The notes: generated by a model not told the origin, from the letters alone. Positions 1 to 9,392 are shown, numbered from the stretch's first letter. The stretch: DNA of 64,000 nucleotides from Aureimonas frigidaquae (GCF_001463905.1 NZ_BBWR01000002.1:434001-498000), one strand, 5' to 3'. Numbers and translations are program-made.

Positions 1-2
1 AC

Positions 3-206
3 CGAAGCGTGTTCGAGCGGGGTTGCAGCTTCGTCTCCTACAATGTGCACCACATGCCCAACAGCTTCGTTGATTGGGTGCGCCAGGATCGCCATCTACC
101 GGTCATCAGTTGGACGGTTCGCACGCCGGACGATGTGGAGCGCAGCCGGCGCCATGCCGACCAGATGACGTTCGAGGGGTTCACGCCGGACCCCTCCGCC
201 GCCTGA
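3..206 (+). CDS. Glycerophosphodiester phosphodiesterase, C-terminal part (cut by window edge)
   Basis: This is the last 67 codons of a gene that begins before the window. The visible peptide includes HMPNSFVDWVRQ, then PVISWTVRTPDDVERS and FEGFTPDP. This matches the C-terminal beta-alpha segment of GlpQ/UgpQ-type glycerophosphodiester phosphodiesterases, where 'SWTVRTP' is the strand that in relatives reads 'xWTVN/R'. These enzymes hydrolyse glycerophosphodiesters to sn-glycerol 3-phosphate and an alcohol. The catalytic residues lie upstream and cannot be checked. The next gene starts 55 bases downstream on the same strand, so the two may be cotranscribed. Confidence 0.7.
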   Translation, partial: RSVFERGCSFVSYNVHHMPNSFVDWVRQDRHLPVISWTVRTPDDVERSRRHADQMTFEGFTPDPSAA

Positions 207-260
207 TCGGCGCAACGTCACTCGGGCAAGGCTGCTCCCACGACCCGCAAGGAGCACTGC

Positions 261-1451
261 ATGAACGCCGGAAATGGACCGACAGACGCTGCGGGCACGC
301 TGATCCGCGCCGTGGACAGCGTGACCGCCGTGCCCTCTGAGCGATGGGACGAACTCGCCGCCGGCGCCGCCGCACGGCCGAACCCTTTCGTCAGACACGC
401 CTTCCTGAAGGCGTTGGAGGATTCGGGTTGCGTCGGCGCCGCCGCTGGCTGGCTGGCGCAGCATCTGGTGGTCGAGGGTGACCGCGGGGTCATCGGCGTC
501 GTACCGGCCTATCTGAAGTCCCACAGCCAGGGCGAATATGTCTTCGATCATGGCTGGGCAGACGCTTTCGAGCGCGCCGGGGGCGAGTACTATCCCAAGC
601 TGCAGGTCGCCGCGCCCTTTACCCCGGCCATGGGGCCACGCCTCCTGGCCGGGGCAGCCGGCGCGGAGCTCAGGACGCTTCTGGCGGCCGCCGTGCGCGG
701 CTATGTGGACCAGACGGGCGCCTCGTCTGCGCATGCGACCTTCCTGGAGGCGCAGGACCGGGAAGCCCTTGCGCAGGCCGGCTTTCTGGACCGGTCGGAC
801 ATCCAGTTCCACTTCATGAACCGCGGTTATGCAAGTTACGAGGAATTTCTCGCAAGTCTCTCTTCCCGCAAGCGAAAGGCACTGCGCAAGGAGCGTGCGG
901 CCAGCCTTGCCAATGGGCTGGATGTCGAATGGTTGACGGGATCGGCCATCACCGAGGAAGCGCTGGATGCCATGTTCTCCTTCTACATGGATACGGGCGG
1001 TCGCAAATGGGGACGGCCTTACCTGAACCGGCAATTCTTCGGCCTCGTCGCCGAGACGATGGGCGACCAGCTCCTGTTGATCATGGCGCGGCGCGCGGGG
1101 CGCTACATTGCCGGCGCGTTGAACTTCATCGGCGTGGACCGGCTCTACGGACGCTACTGGGGCTGCTCGGAAGACCATCCCTTCCTGCATTTCGAGCTCT
1201 GCTACCACCAGGCAATCGACTACGCGCTGGCAAAGGGCCTCGCCGTCGTGGAGGCCGGGGCGCAGGGGGAGCACAAGCTGGCGCGCGGCTACGAACCCGT
1301 CCTGACGCATTCGGCGCATTACATCGCCCATCCCGGCCTGCGGCGCGCGGTGGCCGATTATCTCACGCGCGAAAACCGCGCCATGCTTGCAGAACAGGCC
1401 GCGCTTGCCGATGCGTCCCCCTTCCGCCAGGACGGCGGCGACGGCTCTTGA
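261..1451 (+). CDS. FemAB-like/GNAT-fold acetyltransferase (DUF482, COG3146 family)
   Basis: The product is a 396-residue soluble protein of the family often labelled 'peptidoglycan biosynthesis protein' or GNAT N-acyltransferase (FemAB_like, DUF482). The family signature is visible: a lysine/arginine-rich SRKRKALRKER segment near residue 212, the stretch YGRYWGC near residue 297, and the C-terminal GAQGEHKLARGYEP motif. The length is normal for the family. The start has a strong ribosome site (AAGGAG, about 8 bases upstream of ATG). The substrate of this family is not established; transfer of an acyl or aminoacyl group is inferred from the fold. It is followed after 96 bases by a HIT hydrolase gene, an arrangement I recall as common in Rhizobiales. 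Confidence 0.85.
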   Translation: MNAGNGPTDAAGTLIRAVDSVTAVPSERWDELAAGAAARPNPFVRHAFLKALEDSGCVGAAAGWLAQHLVVEGDRGVIGVVPAYLKSHSQGEYVFDHGWADAFERAGGEYYPKLQVAAPFTPAMGPRLLAGAAGAELRTLLAAAVRGYVDQTGASSAHATFLEAQDREALAQAGFLDRSDIQFHFMNRGYASYEEFLASLSSRKRKALRKERAASLANGLDVEWLTGSAITEEALDAMFSFYMDTGGRKWGRPYLNRQFFGLVAETMGDQLLLIMARRAGRYIAGALNFIGVDRLYGRYWGCSEDHPFLHFELCYHQAIDYALAKGLAVVEAGAQGEHKLARGYEPVLTHSAHYIAHPGLRRAVADYLTRENRAMLAEQAALADASPFRQDGGDGS

Positions 1452-1547
1452 GATCGGCGCCATAATCCGGCACCCATGGCACAGCCGCTTGGGCCTGAAG
1501 GCACGAGCCACACTCCGCGCGGGTCGGCGCGCGGCCGAGGAGATACG

Positions 1548-1973
1548 ATGACGAGCGCATACCAGGACGACAACATCTTCGCCAAGATCTTGCGCGGCGA
1601 GATCCCGAGCGTGCAGCTTTTCGACCTGCCGGAAGCCATCGGCATCATGGACGTGATGCCCCAATCGGCCGGCCACTGCCTCGTCATTCCCAAGGCCGCG
1701 TCACGCAATCTCCTGGATGCGCGCGACGAGGACCTCGCCCCACTGCTGCCCATCGTGGCGCGGCTTGCCCGGGCGGTGAAGACCGGCCTTCAGGCAGATG
1801 GCGTCGTGATCAGCCAGTTCAACGAAGCGCCGGCCGGCCAGACCGTGTTCCACCTCCATATCCATGTGATCCCGCACTATGACGGCGTTGCGCTCAAGCG
1901 CCATGGCGGCGCGATGGAGGATATCTCCGTGCTGTCCGAACAGGCGACGCGCATCCGCGCTGCCTTCAGATAA
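1548..1973 (+). CDS. HIT family nucleotide hydrolase
   Basis: This 141-residue protein belongs to the histidine-triad superfamily, which hydrolyses nucleoside phosphoramidates or dinucleotides such as AMP-lysine or Ap4A. The triad is clear: VFHLHIHVIPHY, with histidines 102, 104 and 106 and the final His110. The N-terminal part (NIFAKILRGEIPS) is typical of the Hint/HinT branch. I chose the ATG at 1548, which follows GAGGAGATACG, rather than the upstream in-frame ATG at 1476, because homologues begin just before the 'DDNIFAKI' motif. The 3' end overlaps the end of the convergent azlD-like gene by 8 bases. Confidence 0.9.
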   Translation: MTSAYQDDNIFAKILRGEIPSVQLFDLPEAIGIMDVMPQSAGHCLVIPKAASRNLLDARDEDLAPLLPIVARLARAVKTGLQADGVVISQFNEAPAGQTVFHLHIHVIPHYDGVALKRHGGAMEDISVLSEQATRIRAAFR

Positions 1974-2328
1974 GGCCGGCCTGCCAGGCGCCGGCCAAGA
2001 GCAGGCCTTGCGAGGCCAGGATGCCGAGCACGATGCTGCGGCGCGCCAGGAGAAACGTCGCAAAGCCGAGCGCGAGCCCACCCACCCGAAAAACGGTCGG
2101 AATCTGTTCCAGGGTTCCGCCCGGATACAGGACCAGCCGGGCGATGACGGCCGCGACCAGCGCCGTGGCAATGGCACGCACAAGGCCGAGGCTGCGGGAT
2201 GTCTCGGATATGCGGCCCGCTGACAGGACGCCCAGATAGCGCCAGATATCGGTCGGCAGCCAGCCGGCCAGGAGAATGAACAGGAAGGGCCACCAGGCGG
2301 CATCGACGCCGAAGAAGGTCAGGTTCAT
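1966..2328 (-). CDS. AzlD family membrane protein (branched-chain amino acid exporter small subunit)
   Basis: This 120-residue hydrophobic protein fits AzlD, the small partner of AzlC. It has a start like MNLTFFGVDAAWWPFLFILLAG, several predicted membrane helices, and the family-like segment RLVLYPGG. AzlC/AzlD pairs (for example BrnFE/YgaZH) export branched-chain amino acids or methionine from the inner membrane. Its start codon overlaps the stop of the azlC-like gene as ATGA, indicating translational coupling. The substrate cannot be read from sequence. Confidence 0.85.
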   Translation of the reverse strand: MNLTFFGVDAAWWPFLFILLAGWLPTDIWRYLGVLSAGRISETSRSLGLVRAIATALVAAVIARLVLYPGGTLEQIPTVFRVGGLALGFATFLLARRSIVLGILASQGLLLAGAWQAGLI

Positions 2329-3086
2329 CGGGGCCCGTCCTCGATGCGCGGCCGGCTGCGGCGCGCCGCGCCCAAGGCCATCAGATGCGCCAGGACACCT
2401 CCGGCAATGCCGGCCAGGAGAATGTCCATGTCCGGCGCGATCCAGTGCGCCGGCGGCAGCAGCACGATGCCCACGAACAGGCCGTAGCGGCCCGATGCTT
2501 CCCGCGCCGAGCCGAACAGCGACAGGAAGAAATAGACCGGCGTCAAAAAGGCCAGAGCGCCGGTGACGATGGGCGGAAACTGCCCCATGAGGTTGAAGGC
2601 AACGGCGACGACGACCGTGTTCAGAAGGGTCAGCGTCACGGCGAAGCCTGCGAAGAAGACCGTCCGCTTGTCCCGCGGGACGCTCGGAAGGTGCTCCATC
2701 GCAAAGACCCAGCAGGTGATCGCCACGAAATGCGACAGCGCCATGAGCGACAGCTTGCTGCTGCGCGGCGTGCGCAGCTCAGGCATCAGGGCGACGACCA
2801 TGGGCATCAGCCGCACGGAGGACAGTGCCACCGCCAGCGCGGCGGCCGGCAAAGTCAGCCCCGCCGTAATGGCGCCGACAATGATGATCTTGGCCGGCAG
2901 CGCCCAGATGGCGAAGGTCATGAAGGCGGCGTGGATCCAGTCCACGCCCGACTCGCGGGCCAGCCCGGCAAACCCGATCATCGAGATGGTCAGGATGATC
3001 GCAGGGACCGACAACAGTCCCCGCATGCCCTTCAGGATCCAGAACAGACTGCCGTCCCGGTCCAGCGTCCTTTCCAGTATCGCCAC
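2325..3086 (-). CDS. AzlC family permease (branched-chain amino acid exporter large subunit)
   Basis: This 253-residue inner-membrane protein has the AzlC signature: a first hairpin with SVPAIILTISMIGFAGLARESG, then LSSVRLMPMVVAL, the 'R-MPM' motif found throughout the family. Hydrophobic helices alternate with short loops over the whole length. It forms a two-gene operon with the downstream azlD-like gene (ATGA overlap). The family exports small hydrophobic amino acids; the exact substrate here is unknown. A separate terminator lies between this gene and clpA upstream on the same strand, so it probably has its own promoter in the roughly 65 bases before its start. Confidence 0.88.
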   Translation of the reverse strand: MAILERTLDRDGSLFWILKGMRGLLSVPAIILTISMIGFAGLARESGVDWIHAAFMTFAIWALPAKIIIVGAITAGLTLPAAALAVALSSVRLMPMVVALMPELRTPRSSKLSLMALSHFVAITCWVFAMEHLPSVPRDKRTVFFAGFAVTLTLLNTVVVAVAFNLMGQFPPIVTGALAFLTPVYFFLSLFGSAREASGRYGLFVGIVLLPPAHWIAPDMDILLAGIAGGVLAHLMALGAARRSRPRIEDGPR

Positions 3087-3151
3087 CCGCCTGCCTTCTT
3101 AACGTCGCGCTCCTCACTACACCGCCCGGCCGCGGCAATCCAGAGCACTAA

Positions 3152-3173
3152 AAAGGGGCCCGCGGGCCCCTTT
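3152..3173 (-). terminator. Rho-independent terminator of clpA
   Basis: A perfect 22-base GC-rich palindrome (arms AAAGGGGCCC and GGGCCCCTTT) begins 9 bases after the clpA stop. Read on the minus strand it is followed by a run of T residues. This separates clpSA from azlCD. Confidence 0.85.
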
Positions 3174-3182
3174 CCAAGGTCT

Positions 3183-5666
3183 TCAGCTCTTGCGGGGCAC
3201 CTTCGGCACCGTTCCGGTGCGTCGCGCTCCCTTGGGCAGGGTATCGGCCTTGGGTGGCGACGCGACGGCGACGTCGCCATCGTCGAACACTTCGGCATCG
3301 GCGTCGTCCTCGGGCGGGCGCTGGTTGCGCTTTCCCTTGGTCTCCGCCGTCCTGCGCAACCTGGCCGGCGCCTCGTCGGCGATGGCATCCAGTTTCAATT
3401 CACGCCCGTCCGGCCCATCGACCACGGTGACCTTGACGGTGCCGCCGCGCTTCAGCTTGCCGAACAGAACCTCGTCGGCCAGCGGAGTCTTGATGTATTT
3501 CTGGATGACGCGTCCCAGCGGACGGGCGCCCATCAATTCATCGTAACCCTTGTCGGCCAGCCAGACGATCGCCTCGGGCGCCAGGTCGAAGGTGACGCCG
3601 CGGTCCGAAAGCTGGGCCTCCAGCTGCATGACGAACTTCTGCACCACATCGTGCACGACGGGCGTCGGCAGCGATGCGAAGGGAATGATGGCGTCGAGCC
3701 GGTTGCGGAACTCCGGCGTGAACAGCCGGTTGATCGCTTCCAGATCGTCGCCCGTCCGGCGGCTCGGCGTAAAGCCGATGGCCGCCTTCTGAAGATCGGC
3801 CGCGCCGGCATTGGTCGTCATGATCAGGATGACGTTGCGGAAGTCGATCCGCTTGCCGTTGTGGTCGGTCAGCTTCCCGTGATCCATGACCTGCAGAAGG
3901 ATGTTGAACAGATCGGGATGCGCTTTCTCGATCTCGTCCAGAAGCAGGACGCAGTGGGGATGCTGGTCGACGCCATCGGTCAGAAGCCCGCCCTGGTCGA
4001 AGCCGACATAGCCTGGAGGCGCGCCGATCAGCCGCGAAACAGTGTGGCGCTCCATATATTCCGACATGTCGAAGCGCAGGAGCTCGATCCCCAGCGCCGA
4101 AGCGAGCTGCTTGGCCACCTCCGTCTTGCCGACACCCGTCGGACCGGAAAAGAGGTAGCTGCCGATCGGCTTCTCAGGTTCACGCAGGCCGGCGCGCGAC
4201 AGCTTGATGGCGGCGGTCAGGCTTTCGATCGCCCCGTCCTGGCCGTAGACGACACGCTTGAGCTGCGTATCCAGATTGGCCAGCACCTCCTCATCGTCCT
4301 TGGACACGGACTTTGGCGGGATGCGCGCCATTGTCGCCACCGTAGCCTCGATCTCCTTGACGCCGATCTGCTTCTTGCGCCGCGCCTCGGGCAGAAGCAT
4401 CTGCGACGCGCCCGTTTCGTCGATGACGTCGATCGCCTTGTCCGGCAGCTTGCGGTCATTGATGTAGCGGGCCGACAGCTCCACCGCCGAACGGATCGCC
4501 TCATTGGTGAAGCGTACGTGGTGGAACTCCTCGAAATAGGGCTTCAGCCCTTTGAGGATGGACACCGCATCATCAATGCTCGGCTCCTTGACGTCGATCT
4601 TCTGGAACCGGCGCACCAGGGCGCGATCCTTCTCGAAGAACTGGCGGTACTCCTTGTATGTCGTTGATCCGATGCAGCGAATTGCACCCGAGGACAGCGC
4701 CGGCTTCAACAGGTTGGACGCGTCCATCGCGCCGCCCGACGTAGCGCCGGCACCGATCACGGTGTGGATCTCGTCGATGAACAGGACCGCGCCCGGATAC
4801 TCCTCGAGTTCCTTGACGACCTGCTTCAGCCGTTCCTCGAAATCACCCCGGTAGCGCGTCCCGGCCAGGAGCGTTCCCATGTCCAGCGAGAAGATCGTGG
4901 CATCGGCCAGGACCTCGGGAACGTCGCCCTCGACGATCCGCTTGGCGAGCCCTTCGGCGATGGCCGTCTTGCCGACGCCGGGATCGCCCACATAGAGCGG
5001 GTTGTTCTTGGAACGCCGGCACAGGACCTGGATGGTGCGGTTGATCTCGTCCGCCCGGCCGATCAGCGGATCGATCCGGCCGGTGCGGGCCTTCTCGTTC
5101 AGGTTGACGCAGTAGGCACTCAGTGCGTCCTGCTTTTCCTTGCGGCGGCCTTCCTCTTCGTGCCCCTGTCCCATGGTCGACTGCTCGTCCTCCGTTCCGC
5201 GCACGGGGCGGCCTTCGCTCCCCCCGGGTCGCTTGGAAATTCCGTGGGAGATGAAATTGACGGCATCGTAACGGGTCATCTCCTGCTCCTGCAGGAAGAA
5301 GGCCGCGTGGCTTTCGCGCTCGGCGAAGATGGCGACGAGGACATTGGCCCCCGTCACTTCCTCGCGACCGGACGACTGAACGTGAATCACCGCGCGCTGG
5401 ATGACGCGGTGGAAGCCGGCCGTGGGTTTGGAATCCTCGTCGTTGCTGTTGATCAGATTGGACAGTTCGGTGTCGATGTAGTCGACCAGCGCAGCGCGCA
5501 GGACATCCACATCGACGCTGCAGCCGCGCAGGACCGCGGCGGCGTCGGCATCCTCCAGGAGGGCCAGTAACAGGTGCTCGAGCGTCGCGAACTCCTGATG
5601 ACGCTCATTGGCATATGTCAAAGCCTGGTGAAGGGATCGTTCGAGACTGGGAGAAAATGTCGGCAA
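3183..5666 (-). CDS. clpA: ClpA, ATP-dependent Clp protease ATP-binding subunit
   Basis: ClpA is the AAA+ unfoldase that feeds substrates into ClpP. The 827-residue product has the double Clp N-domain (residues 1-145), a first AAA module with Walker A GDPGVGKT (227-234) and Walker B LFIDEIH, and a second module with GPTGVGKT and [12 protein letters not shown]. An acidic linker ([14 protein letters not shown]) lies between the N domain and the first AAA module, as in other ClpA proteins. A lysine-rich tail of about 60 residues follows the last AAA domain, making the protein longer than the E. coli one (758), which I recall as common in Rhizobiales. clpS ends 8 bases upstream on the same strand, so the adaptor and unfoldase are cotranscribed. 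Confidence 0.97.
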   Translation of the reverse strand: MPTFSPSLERSLHQALTYANERHQEFATLEHLLLALLEDADAAAVLRGCSVDVDVLRAALVDYIDTELSNLINSNDEDSKPTAGFHRVIQRAVIHVQSSGREEVTGANVLVAIFAERESHAAFFLQEQEMTRYDAVNFISHGISKRPGGSEGRPVRGTEDEQSTMGQGHEEEGRRKEKQDALSAYCVNLNEKARTGRIDPLIGRADEINRTIQVLCRRSKNNPLYVGDPGVGKTAIAEGLAKRIVEGDVPEVLADATIFSLDMGTLLAGTRYRGDFEERLKQVVKELEEYPGAVLFIDEIHTVIGAGATSGGAMDASNLLKPALSSGAIRCIGSTTYKEYRQFFEKDRALVRRFQKIDVKEPSIDDAVSILKGLKPYFEEFHHVRFTNEAIRSAVELSARYINDRKLPDKAIDVIDETGASQMLLPEARRKKQIGVKEIEATVATMARIPPKSVSKDDEEVLANLDTQLKRVVYGQDGAIESLTAAIKLSRAGLREPEKPIGSYLFSGPTGVGKTEVAKQLASALGIELLRFDMSEYMERHTVSRLIGAPPGYVGFDQGGLLTDGVDQHPHCVLLLDEIEKAHPDLFNILLQVMDHGKLTDHNGKRIDFRNVILIMTTNAGAADLQKAAIGFTPSRRTGDDLEAINRLFTPEFRNRLDAIIPFASLPTPVVHDVVQKFVMQLEAQLSDRGVTFDLAPEAIVWLADKGYDELMGARPLGRVIQKYIKTPLADEVLFGKLKRGGTVKVTVVDGPDGRELKLDAIADEAPARLRRTAETKGKRNQRPPEDDADAEVFDDGDVAVASPPKADTLPKGARRTGTVPKVPRKS

Positions 5667-5674
5667 GCTTCACC

Positions 5675-6067
5675 TCAATTCTTTTCCATCACGCATTGCA
5701 GCGGGTGCTGATGCTGACGGGCGAAATCCATGACCTGCGTGACCTTCGTCTCCGCGACCTCATACGTGAACACGCCACACTCACCCACGCCATGCTTGTG
5801 AACATGGAGCATGATCAGGGTGGCCGCCTCCCGATCCTTCTGGAAAAATCGTTCGAGAACATGAACGACGAATTCCATCGGCGTGTAATCGTCGTTGAGG
5901 AGAAGGACTCTGTAAAGACTGGGTCGCTTGGTTTTGGTTTTGGTACGCGTAATGACGGACGTCCCGCGATCACCATCGCCATCGCCGTTGCCCGCCTGCC
6001 CGGCTTGCAGCCGGGGCGCCCTTCGACCAGATTCCAAAACCCTGTCTCTCACTGCCACCATCGTCAT
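5675..6067 (-). CDS. clpS: ClpS, adaptor of ClpAP and N-end-rule recognition protein
   Basis: ClpS binds N-terminal destabilising residues and delivers N-degron proteins to ClpA. The conserved core is visible: [17 protein letters not shown], the helix with VLERFF, and the [20 protein letters not shown] segment that forms the N-end pocket and ClpA contact. The final helix QHPLQC is also present. I chose the ATG at 6067 (130 residues). The open frame extends another 62 residues upstream, but that part is arginine-rich and not ClpS-like. The start could also be the second ATG at 6061. It is the first gene of the clpS-clpA operon. Confidence 0.93.
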   Translation of the reverse strand: MTMVAVRDRVLESGRRAPRLQAGQAGNGDGDGDRGTSVITRTKTKTKRPSLYRVLLLNDDYTPMEFVVHVLERFFQKDREAATLIMLHVHKHGVGECGVFTYEVAETKVTQVMDFARQHQHPLQCVMEKN

Positions 6068-6258
6068 GCACCGATATGTAATCACTGCCGGCGCCAATAT
6101 AAGACGTGCCGCCGGGCGAGTTTCACCCCATCGGCCCCGTCTCCCATGACGCACGGATGGTTGCCAGCTTTTTGCGCGGGCGCAAGTCCCGATTAAGCCG
6201 CAGGGTCGGGCACGAACCACCCTTGAAGCGGCCCACATTGCATGGCCGGACATGCAAA

Positions 6259-6288
6259 CGGGACCGCGACCTTCCGGCCGCGATCCCG
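6259..6288 (-). terminator. Probable terminator of the phasin gene
   Basis: An inverted repeat (CGGGACCGCG and CGCGATCCCG, one mismatched pair) begins about 37 bases past the phasin stop and is followed on the minus strand by GTTTG. The T tract is weak, so confidence is moderate. Confidence 0.5.
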
Positions 6289-6324
6289 CGCAGACATGTT
6301 TGGAGAATGGTGAAGCGCCGGCCT

Positions 6325-6675
6325 TCAGACCGTGCGGTTCAGGTCCGGCCGGGCGACGTTGGGAAAAGCGGCCTCGAGCGGCTTGTAGCTTTCCTTGGCA
6401 ATGTCGGAGAAAATTTCGCCCATGCGGGTCGCTTGCGAGAGCCAGGCCTCGTAGGCCGTCTTGGCATAATCGCTCTGCAGTTCGATCACCTTATCGAGCG
6501 TGCGCACCTGGGCGAGCTTCTCGAAATGCTGGGCGGACTGCTCGTAAGAGCGCTTCGTGTAGTCGCCGGCTTCCACGGCGATCTGCTGAAAACCCTTGGT
6601 GACCGCCGAAACGGACTTCATCGCGCCGTCCACAGCCTCTTTGCCGAAGCGGTTCGTATCGTCGAAAAATTGCAT
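6325..6675 (-). CDS. Phasin family protein
   Basis: This small (116-residue) amphipathic helical protein matches phasin family Phasin_2. Typical features are the repeated aromatic/basic helix ([20 protein letters not shown]), the segment [20 protein letters not shown], and a hydrophilic C terminus. Phasins coat polyhydroxybutyrate granules or act as stress-related helical proteins in Rhizobiales. The ATG at 6675 follows GGGAGTGAAACA, a clear ribosome site; an upstream in-frame ATG at 6714 lacks one. The region just upstream holds palindromic TTGCACTGCA- and GTGCGGCGCAC-type sequences that could be regulator sites. Confidence 0.88.
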   Translation of the reverse strand: MQFFDDTNRFGKEAVDGAMKSVSAVTKGFQQIAVEAGDYTKRSYEQSAQHFEKLAQVRTLDKVIELQSDYAKTAYEAWLSQATRMGEIFSDIAKESYKPLEAAFPNVARPDLNRTV

Positions 6676-6734
6676 TGTTTCACTCCCTTCGTTCCGCGGC
6701 AGGCCAGTAACCACCGTGCCACCAGACGTTTATA

Positions 6735-6775
6735 TTGCACTGCACAAACACTTGCAAGCTCTTTGTGCGGCGCAC
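6735..6775. promoter_or_regulatory. Cluster of short palindromes upstream of the phasin gene (possible PhaR-type sites)
   Basis: TTGCACTGCA at 6735-6744, CTTGCAAG at 6751-6758 and the perfect palindrome GTGCGGCGCAC at 6765-6775 lie 60-100 bases before the phasin start. PhaR regulators of polyhydroxybutyrate genes are known to bind TGC/GCA-type dyads in alphaproteobacteria. Assignment is by similarity only. Confidence 0.4.
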
Positions 6776-6896
6776 ACGAGCTGCGTGTTCACATTCGGTG
6801 GAGCGAACGCATTTTCGCCGATCGAATCCGGTGGGTAGTGCAAAGAAAGCAGCAACCATAAACGGATTGGTAAGGCTGCCCCGGTAGCTTTGAGTC

Positions 6897-8540
6897 ATGA
6901 CCGTTGCAGAAAAGCCCCGCAATCTGGGGTTGCATCCTGCCCCAAGAAGCAAGAGAGCCTCGCACGTGCCAGTCTTTCGTACACGTCTGAAAGCCGCCCT
7001 TTCCGGTCTCGCGCGCCAGTGCGGCGTTGCCGTTGTCGGCGTGTGCCTGCTGCTTCCGACTCTCGGAAGCACGGCCGCCGCGAACGAGAAATATGCGGCT
7101 TTCGTCATCGACGGAAACAACGGCAAGGTGCTGTTCAACCGCTTCGGCGACGATCTTCGTTACCCGGCATCGCTGACCAAGATGATGACCCTCTACATGC
7201 TCTTCGAAGCCATGGAGACGGGGCGTGCCAAGCTGTCGACGCCGATGAAGGTCTCCGCCTATGCGGCGTCCCGGCCGCCGACGAAGCTCGGCCTGCGGGC
7301 CGGCGGAACCTTGACCGTCGAGGAAGCCATTTTCGGCCTCATCACGCGCTCGGCCAACGATGCGTCGGTGGTGATCGCTGAATATCTGGGCGGCACGGAA
7401 ACCCGCTTCGCCGAGATGATGACCGCAAAGGCCCGCAGCCTCGGCATGTCGCGCACCACCTTCCGCAACCCGCACGGCCTGCCCAATCCGGGACAGCAGA
7501 CGACGGCGCGTGACATGGCGACGCTCGGCCTGTCCCTGCGGGAGCACTTTCCGCAATATTACAAATTCTTCTCGGCGCGCTCCTTCAAGTTCCGGGGCAC
7601 GACGATCAACGGGCACAACCGCCTTCTCGGCCGCGTCACGGGCGTGGACGGCATCAAGACCGGCTACATCAACGCCTCCGGCTACAACCTCGTCACCTCC
7701 GTCTCCCGTGATAATCGCAAGCTCGTCGCCGTCGTGATGGGCGGGCGCACCGGCGCATCGCGGGATGCGCATATGACGGAACTGGTGCAGACCTATCTTC
7801 CGCAGGCCAGCCCGCGTTCGGGCGCACCGCTGGTCGCTTCCTGGTCGCCCGGCGGCAAGAGCTCCGCCCCGGCCGCGATCCAGCAGCGCGTGGCCACCCT
7901 GCCGGAGACCGGCCCCATGCCGACCATGCGGGGCGAGCTGATCGACAGCCGCGTGGCGACCGCCTACGGCTCCAACGCGGCCAGCGCGGTGAACGATGCC
8001 ATCGCCACGCCGTCCAACCGTCCGCGCGTCGGACAGGACGCGCTGCGCCAGGCCATGCAGGAACGCGCCACGCCCCAGCAGCTCGTCGTACCGACCGCCA
8101 ACGCCCTGGCGCCCGAACCCGCCCGCCGCCGCCCCGCCCCGCAGAACTTCGAGGTGCCGCAAATGCCCTCGCAGTCGCCCCGCACACCCGGCGCTCCGAT
8201 CCCTCGGGCTCCCATTCCTTCCGCCTCGCTGGACAACCGCCCGACCGGCTCGATCGAAAGCCCGATCGCCGAGCGTGTGGCGGCCGCAACGCAGCGCGGC
8301 TGGATCGTGCAGATCGCCTCGACGCCCGCGCAAAGCACGGCCGACGCCATGCTGGACGAGGCCCGCCTCATCGCCGGCGCGGCCCTGGCCGATGCACGCC
8401 CCGTGACGGACGTCGTCGCCAACGGCACGAACCGCCTCTACCGTGCGCGCTTCGCCGGCTTCGACAGCCGCGAGGATGCCGAGGCGGCCTGCCTCGTCCT
8501 GCAGAGCCGTTCCTATCCCTGCTACGCCATTGCCAATTGA
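6897..8540 (+). CDS. D-alanyl-D-alanine carboxypeptidase (PBP5/DacF type) with C-terminal SPOR domain
   Basis: This 547-residue protein is a periplasmic low-molecular-weight penicillin-binding protein that trims the terminal D-Ala from peptidoglycan stems. The S11 peptidase motifs are intact: SLTK (Ser92, Lys95), SAN (152-154) and KTG (254-256). A long N-terminal extension precedes a hydrophobic signal segment (about residues 43-60). After the catalytic domain comes a proline-rich linker (about 310-440) and then a SPOR domain (about 465-545, RGWIVQIAST...LYRARFAGF), which binds denuded septal glycan. ATG 6897 has a poor ribosome site; a GTG at 6966 is an alternative that would still keep the signal sequence. 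It is divergent from the phasin gene. Confidence 0.93.
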   Translation: MTVAEKPRNLGLHPAPRSKRASHVPVFRTRLKAALSGLARQCGVAVVGVCLLLPTLGSTAAANEKYAAFVIDGNNGKVLFNRFGDDLRYPASLTKMMTLYMLFEAMETGRAKLSTPMKVSAYAASRPPTKLGLRAGGTLTVEEAIFGLITRSANDASVVIAEYLGGTETRFAEMMTAKARSLGMSRTTFRNPHGLPNPGQQTTARDMATLGLSLREHFPQYYKFFSARSFKFRGTTINGHNRLLGRVTGVDGIKTGYINASGYNLVTSVSRDNRKLVAVVMGGRTGASRDAHMTELVQTYLPQASPRSGAPLVASWSPGGKSSAPAAIQQRVATLPETGPMPTMRGELIDSRVATAYGSNAASAVNDAIATPSNRPRVGQDALRQAMQERATPQQLVVPTANALAPEPARRRPAPQNFEVPQMPSQSPRTPGAPIPRAPIPSASLDNRPTGSIESPIAERVAAATQRGWIVQIASTPAQSTADAMLDEARLIAGAALADARPVTDVVANGTNRLYRARFAGFDSREDAEAACLVLQSRSYPCYAIAN

Positions 8541-8572
8541 GCGGCAGCGCTTCAACTCATCCGAGGTGTTCC

Positions 8573-8839
8573 ATGTTGACGGCCGACCCTGAAACCATCC
8601 TGCGCTCACCCGGCGGCGGACTGGACGGCAAGACCTTCATTTCCGATGCGGCGCTGCATCTGAACGAGCTTCGCGAGGGGCGTTCACGCCTGCGTGCCAA
8701 GGATCTGGTCAGTCTTCTCCTGTGCCATGGCGCACGCGCTTGGCGCTCGTCGCAGCCGCGGGCCAGGGTTCGGATCCGGGTGGACTCCCCGCTTGGCGGG
8801 CGGGCCCTGTCGCTGCGCGTCGGCAGCCTGGCGCGGTAG
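8573..8839 (+). CDS. Small hypothetical protein
   Basis: This is an open frame of 88 codons that starts at an ATG preceded by GAGGTGTTCC, 32 bases after the carboxypeptidase gene on the same strand. The N-terminal half is mixed and could be a folded domain (FISDAALHLNELREG); the C-terminal half is arginine-rich. I do not recognise a family. No other plausible gene covers this stretch, but the reading frame could be spurious in such GC-rich DNA. Confidence 0.35.
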   Translation: MLTADPETILRSPGGGLDGKTFISDAALHLNELREGRSRLRAKDLVSLLLCHGARAWRSSQPRARVRIRVDSPLGGRALSLRVGSLAR

Positions 8840-8853
8840 AAGGGCCCAACGGG

Positions 8854-9291
8854 CTAGAGAAGCCCCAGCGCCGCGAGTTCGCGGCGCAGCTCCGGCGGCA
8901 GGGCCGCGATCGAATCGTCCCCCGCCGACAGATCGTCAGGCGCATCGTCCGGCGTCAGGTAGCGCCACCCCTGAAAGGCGCGCCGTGGCTGCCACCGTGT
9001 TCGGATGAACTGCGGGGCGAGCACGATCAGGCACCGCTCGATACCATCGGCGCCGGTGACGGCATCGAACCGCAGGATCGGCTGGCGCAGCTGCACCTGC
9101 CCCTTGATCACCCAATATAGCGATCCGCCATCCAGGATCTCGGCAGCACGGCGCGGCGTGACGCGCGTGCGGTGTACCTGCTCGGCAGGCTCCCCGGCCG
9201 CGCGCGCCGCATCCAGGCGCTCTGCAACCCAGGCTTCCAGGTCCTCGACCGTTTCAACACCCACGCAGAGCTTGATCATGTGCAGCGCCAT
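8854..9291 (-). CDS. DUF1489 family protein
   Basis: This conserved alphaproteobacterial protein of unknown function has 145 residues. Recognisable features are the start MALHMIKLCVGVETVEDL, the segment TRVTPRRAAEILDGGSLYWVIKG, and the motif RTRWQPRRAFQGWRYL, all typical of DUF1489. The ATG at 9291 is preceded on the minus strand by GGGAGG at rather long spacing; the open frame extends upstream without family similarity. The next gene on the opposite strand starts 102 bases away, so the region between is a divergent promoter. Confidence 0.88.
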   Translation of the reverse strand: MALHMIKLCVGVETVEDLEAWVAERLDAARAAGEPAEQVHRTRVTPRRAAEILDGGSLYWVIKGQVQLRQPILRFDAVTGADGIERCLIVLAPQFIRTRWQPRRAFQGWRYLTPDDAPDDLSAGDDSIAALPPELRRELAALGLL

Positions 9292-9392
9292 GGGCGCTCT
9301 CTTGCCTCCCGCATCCCGGCCGGTCAAGCATCGGGACCGGATACCGGCACAAATCGGTTCCCTCCCGTGCATGATTGGGATAGCCAGCCGCC

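Noticed and set aside
96-1676. Long minus-strand open frame of 526 codons opposite the FemAB-like gene
   Set aside because: Its translation is arginine/histidine-rich with no family features; it is the antisense shadow of a clear gene in GC-rich DNA.
2385-4667. Plus-strand open frame of 760 codons opposite azlC and clpA
   Set aside because: The opposite strand encodes textbook AzlC and ClpA; this frame has a biased composition and no motifs.
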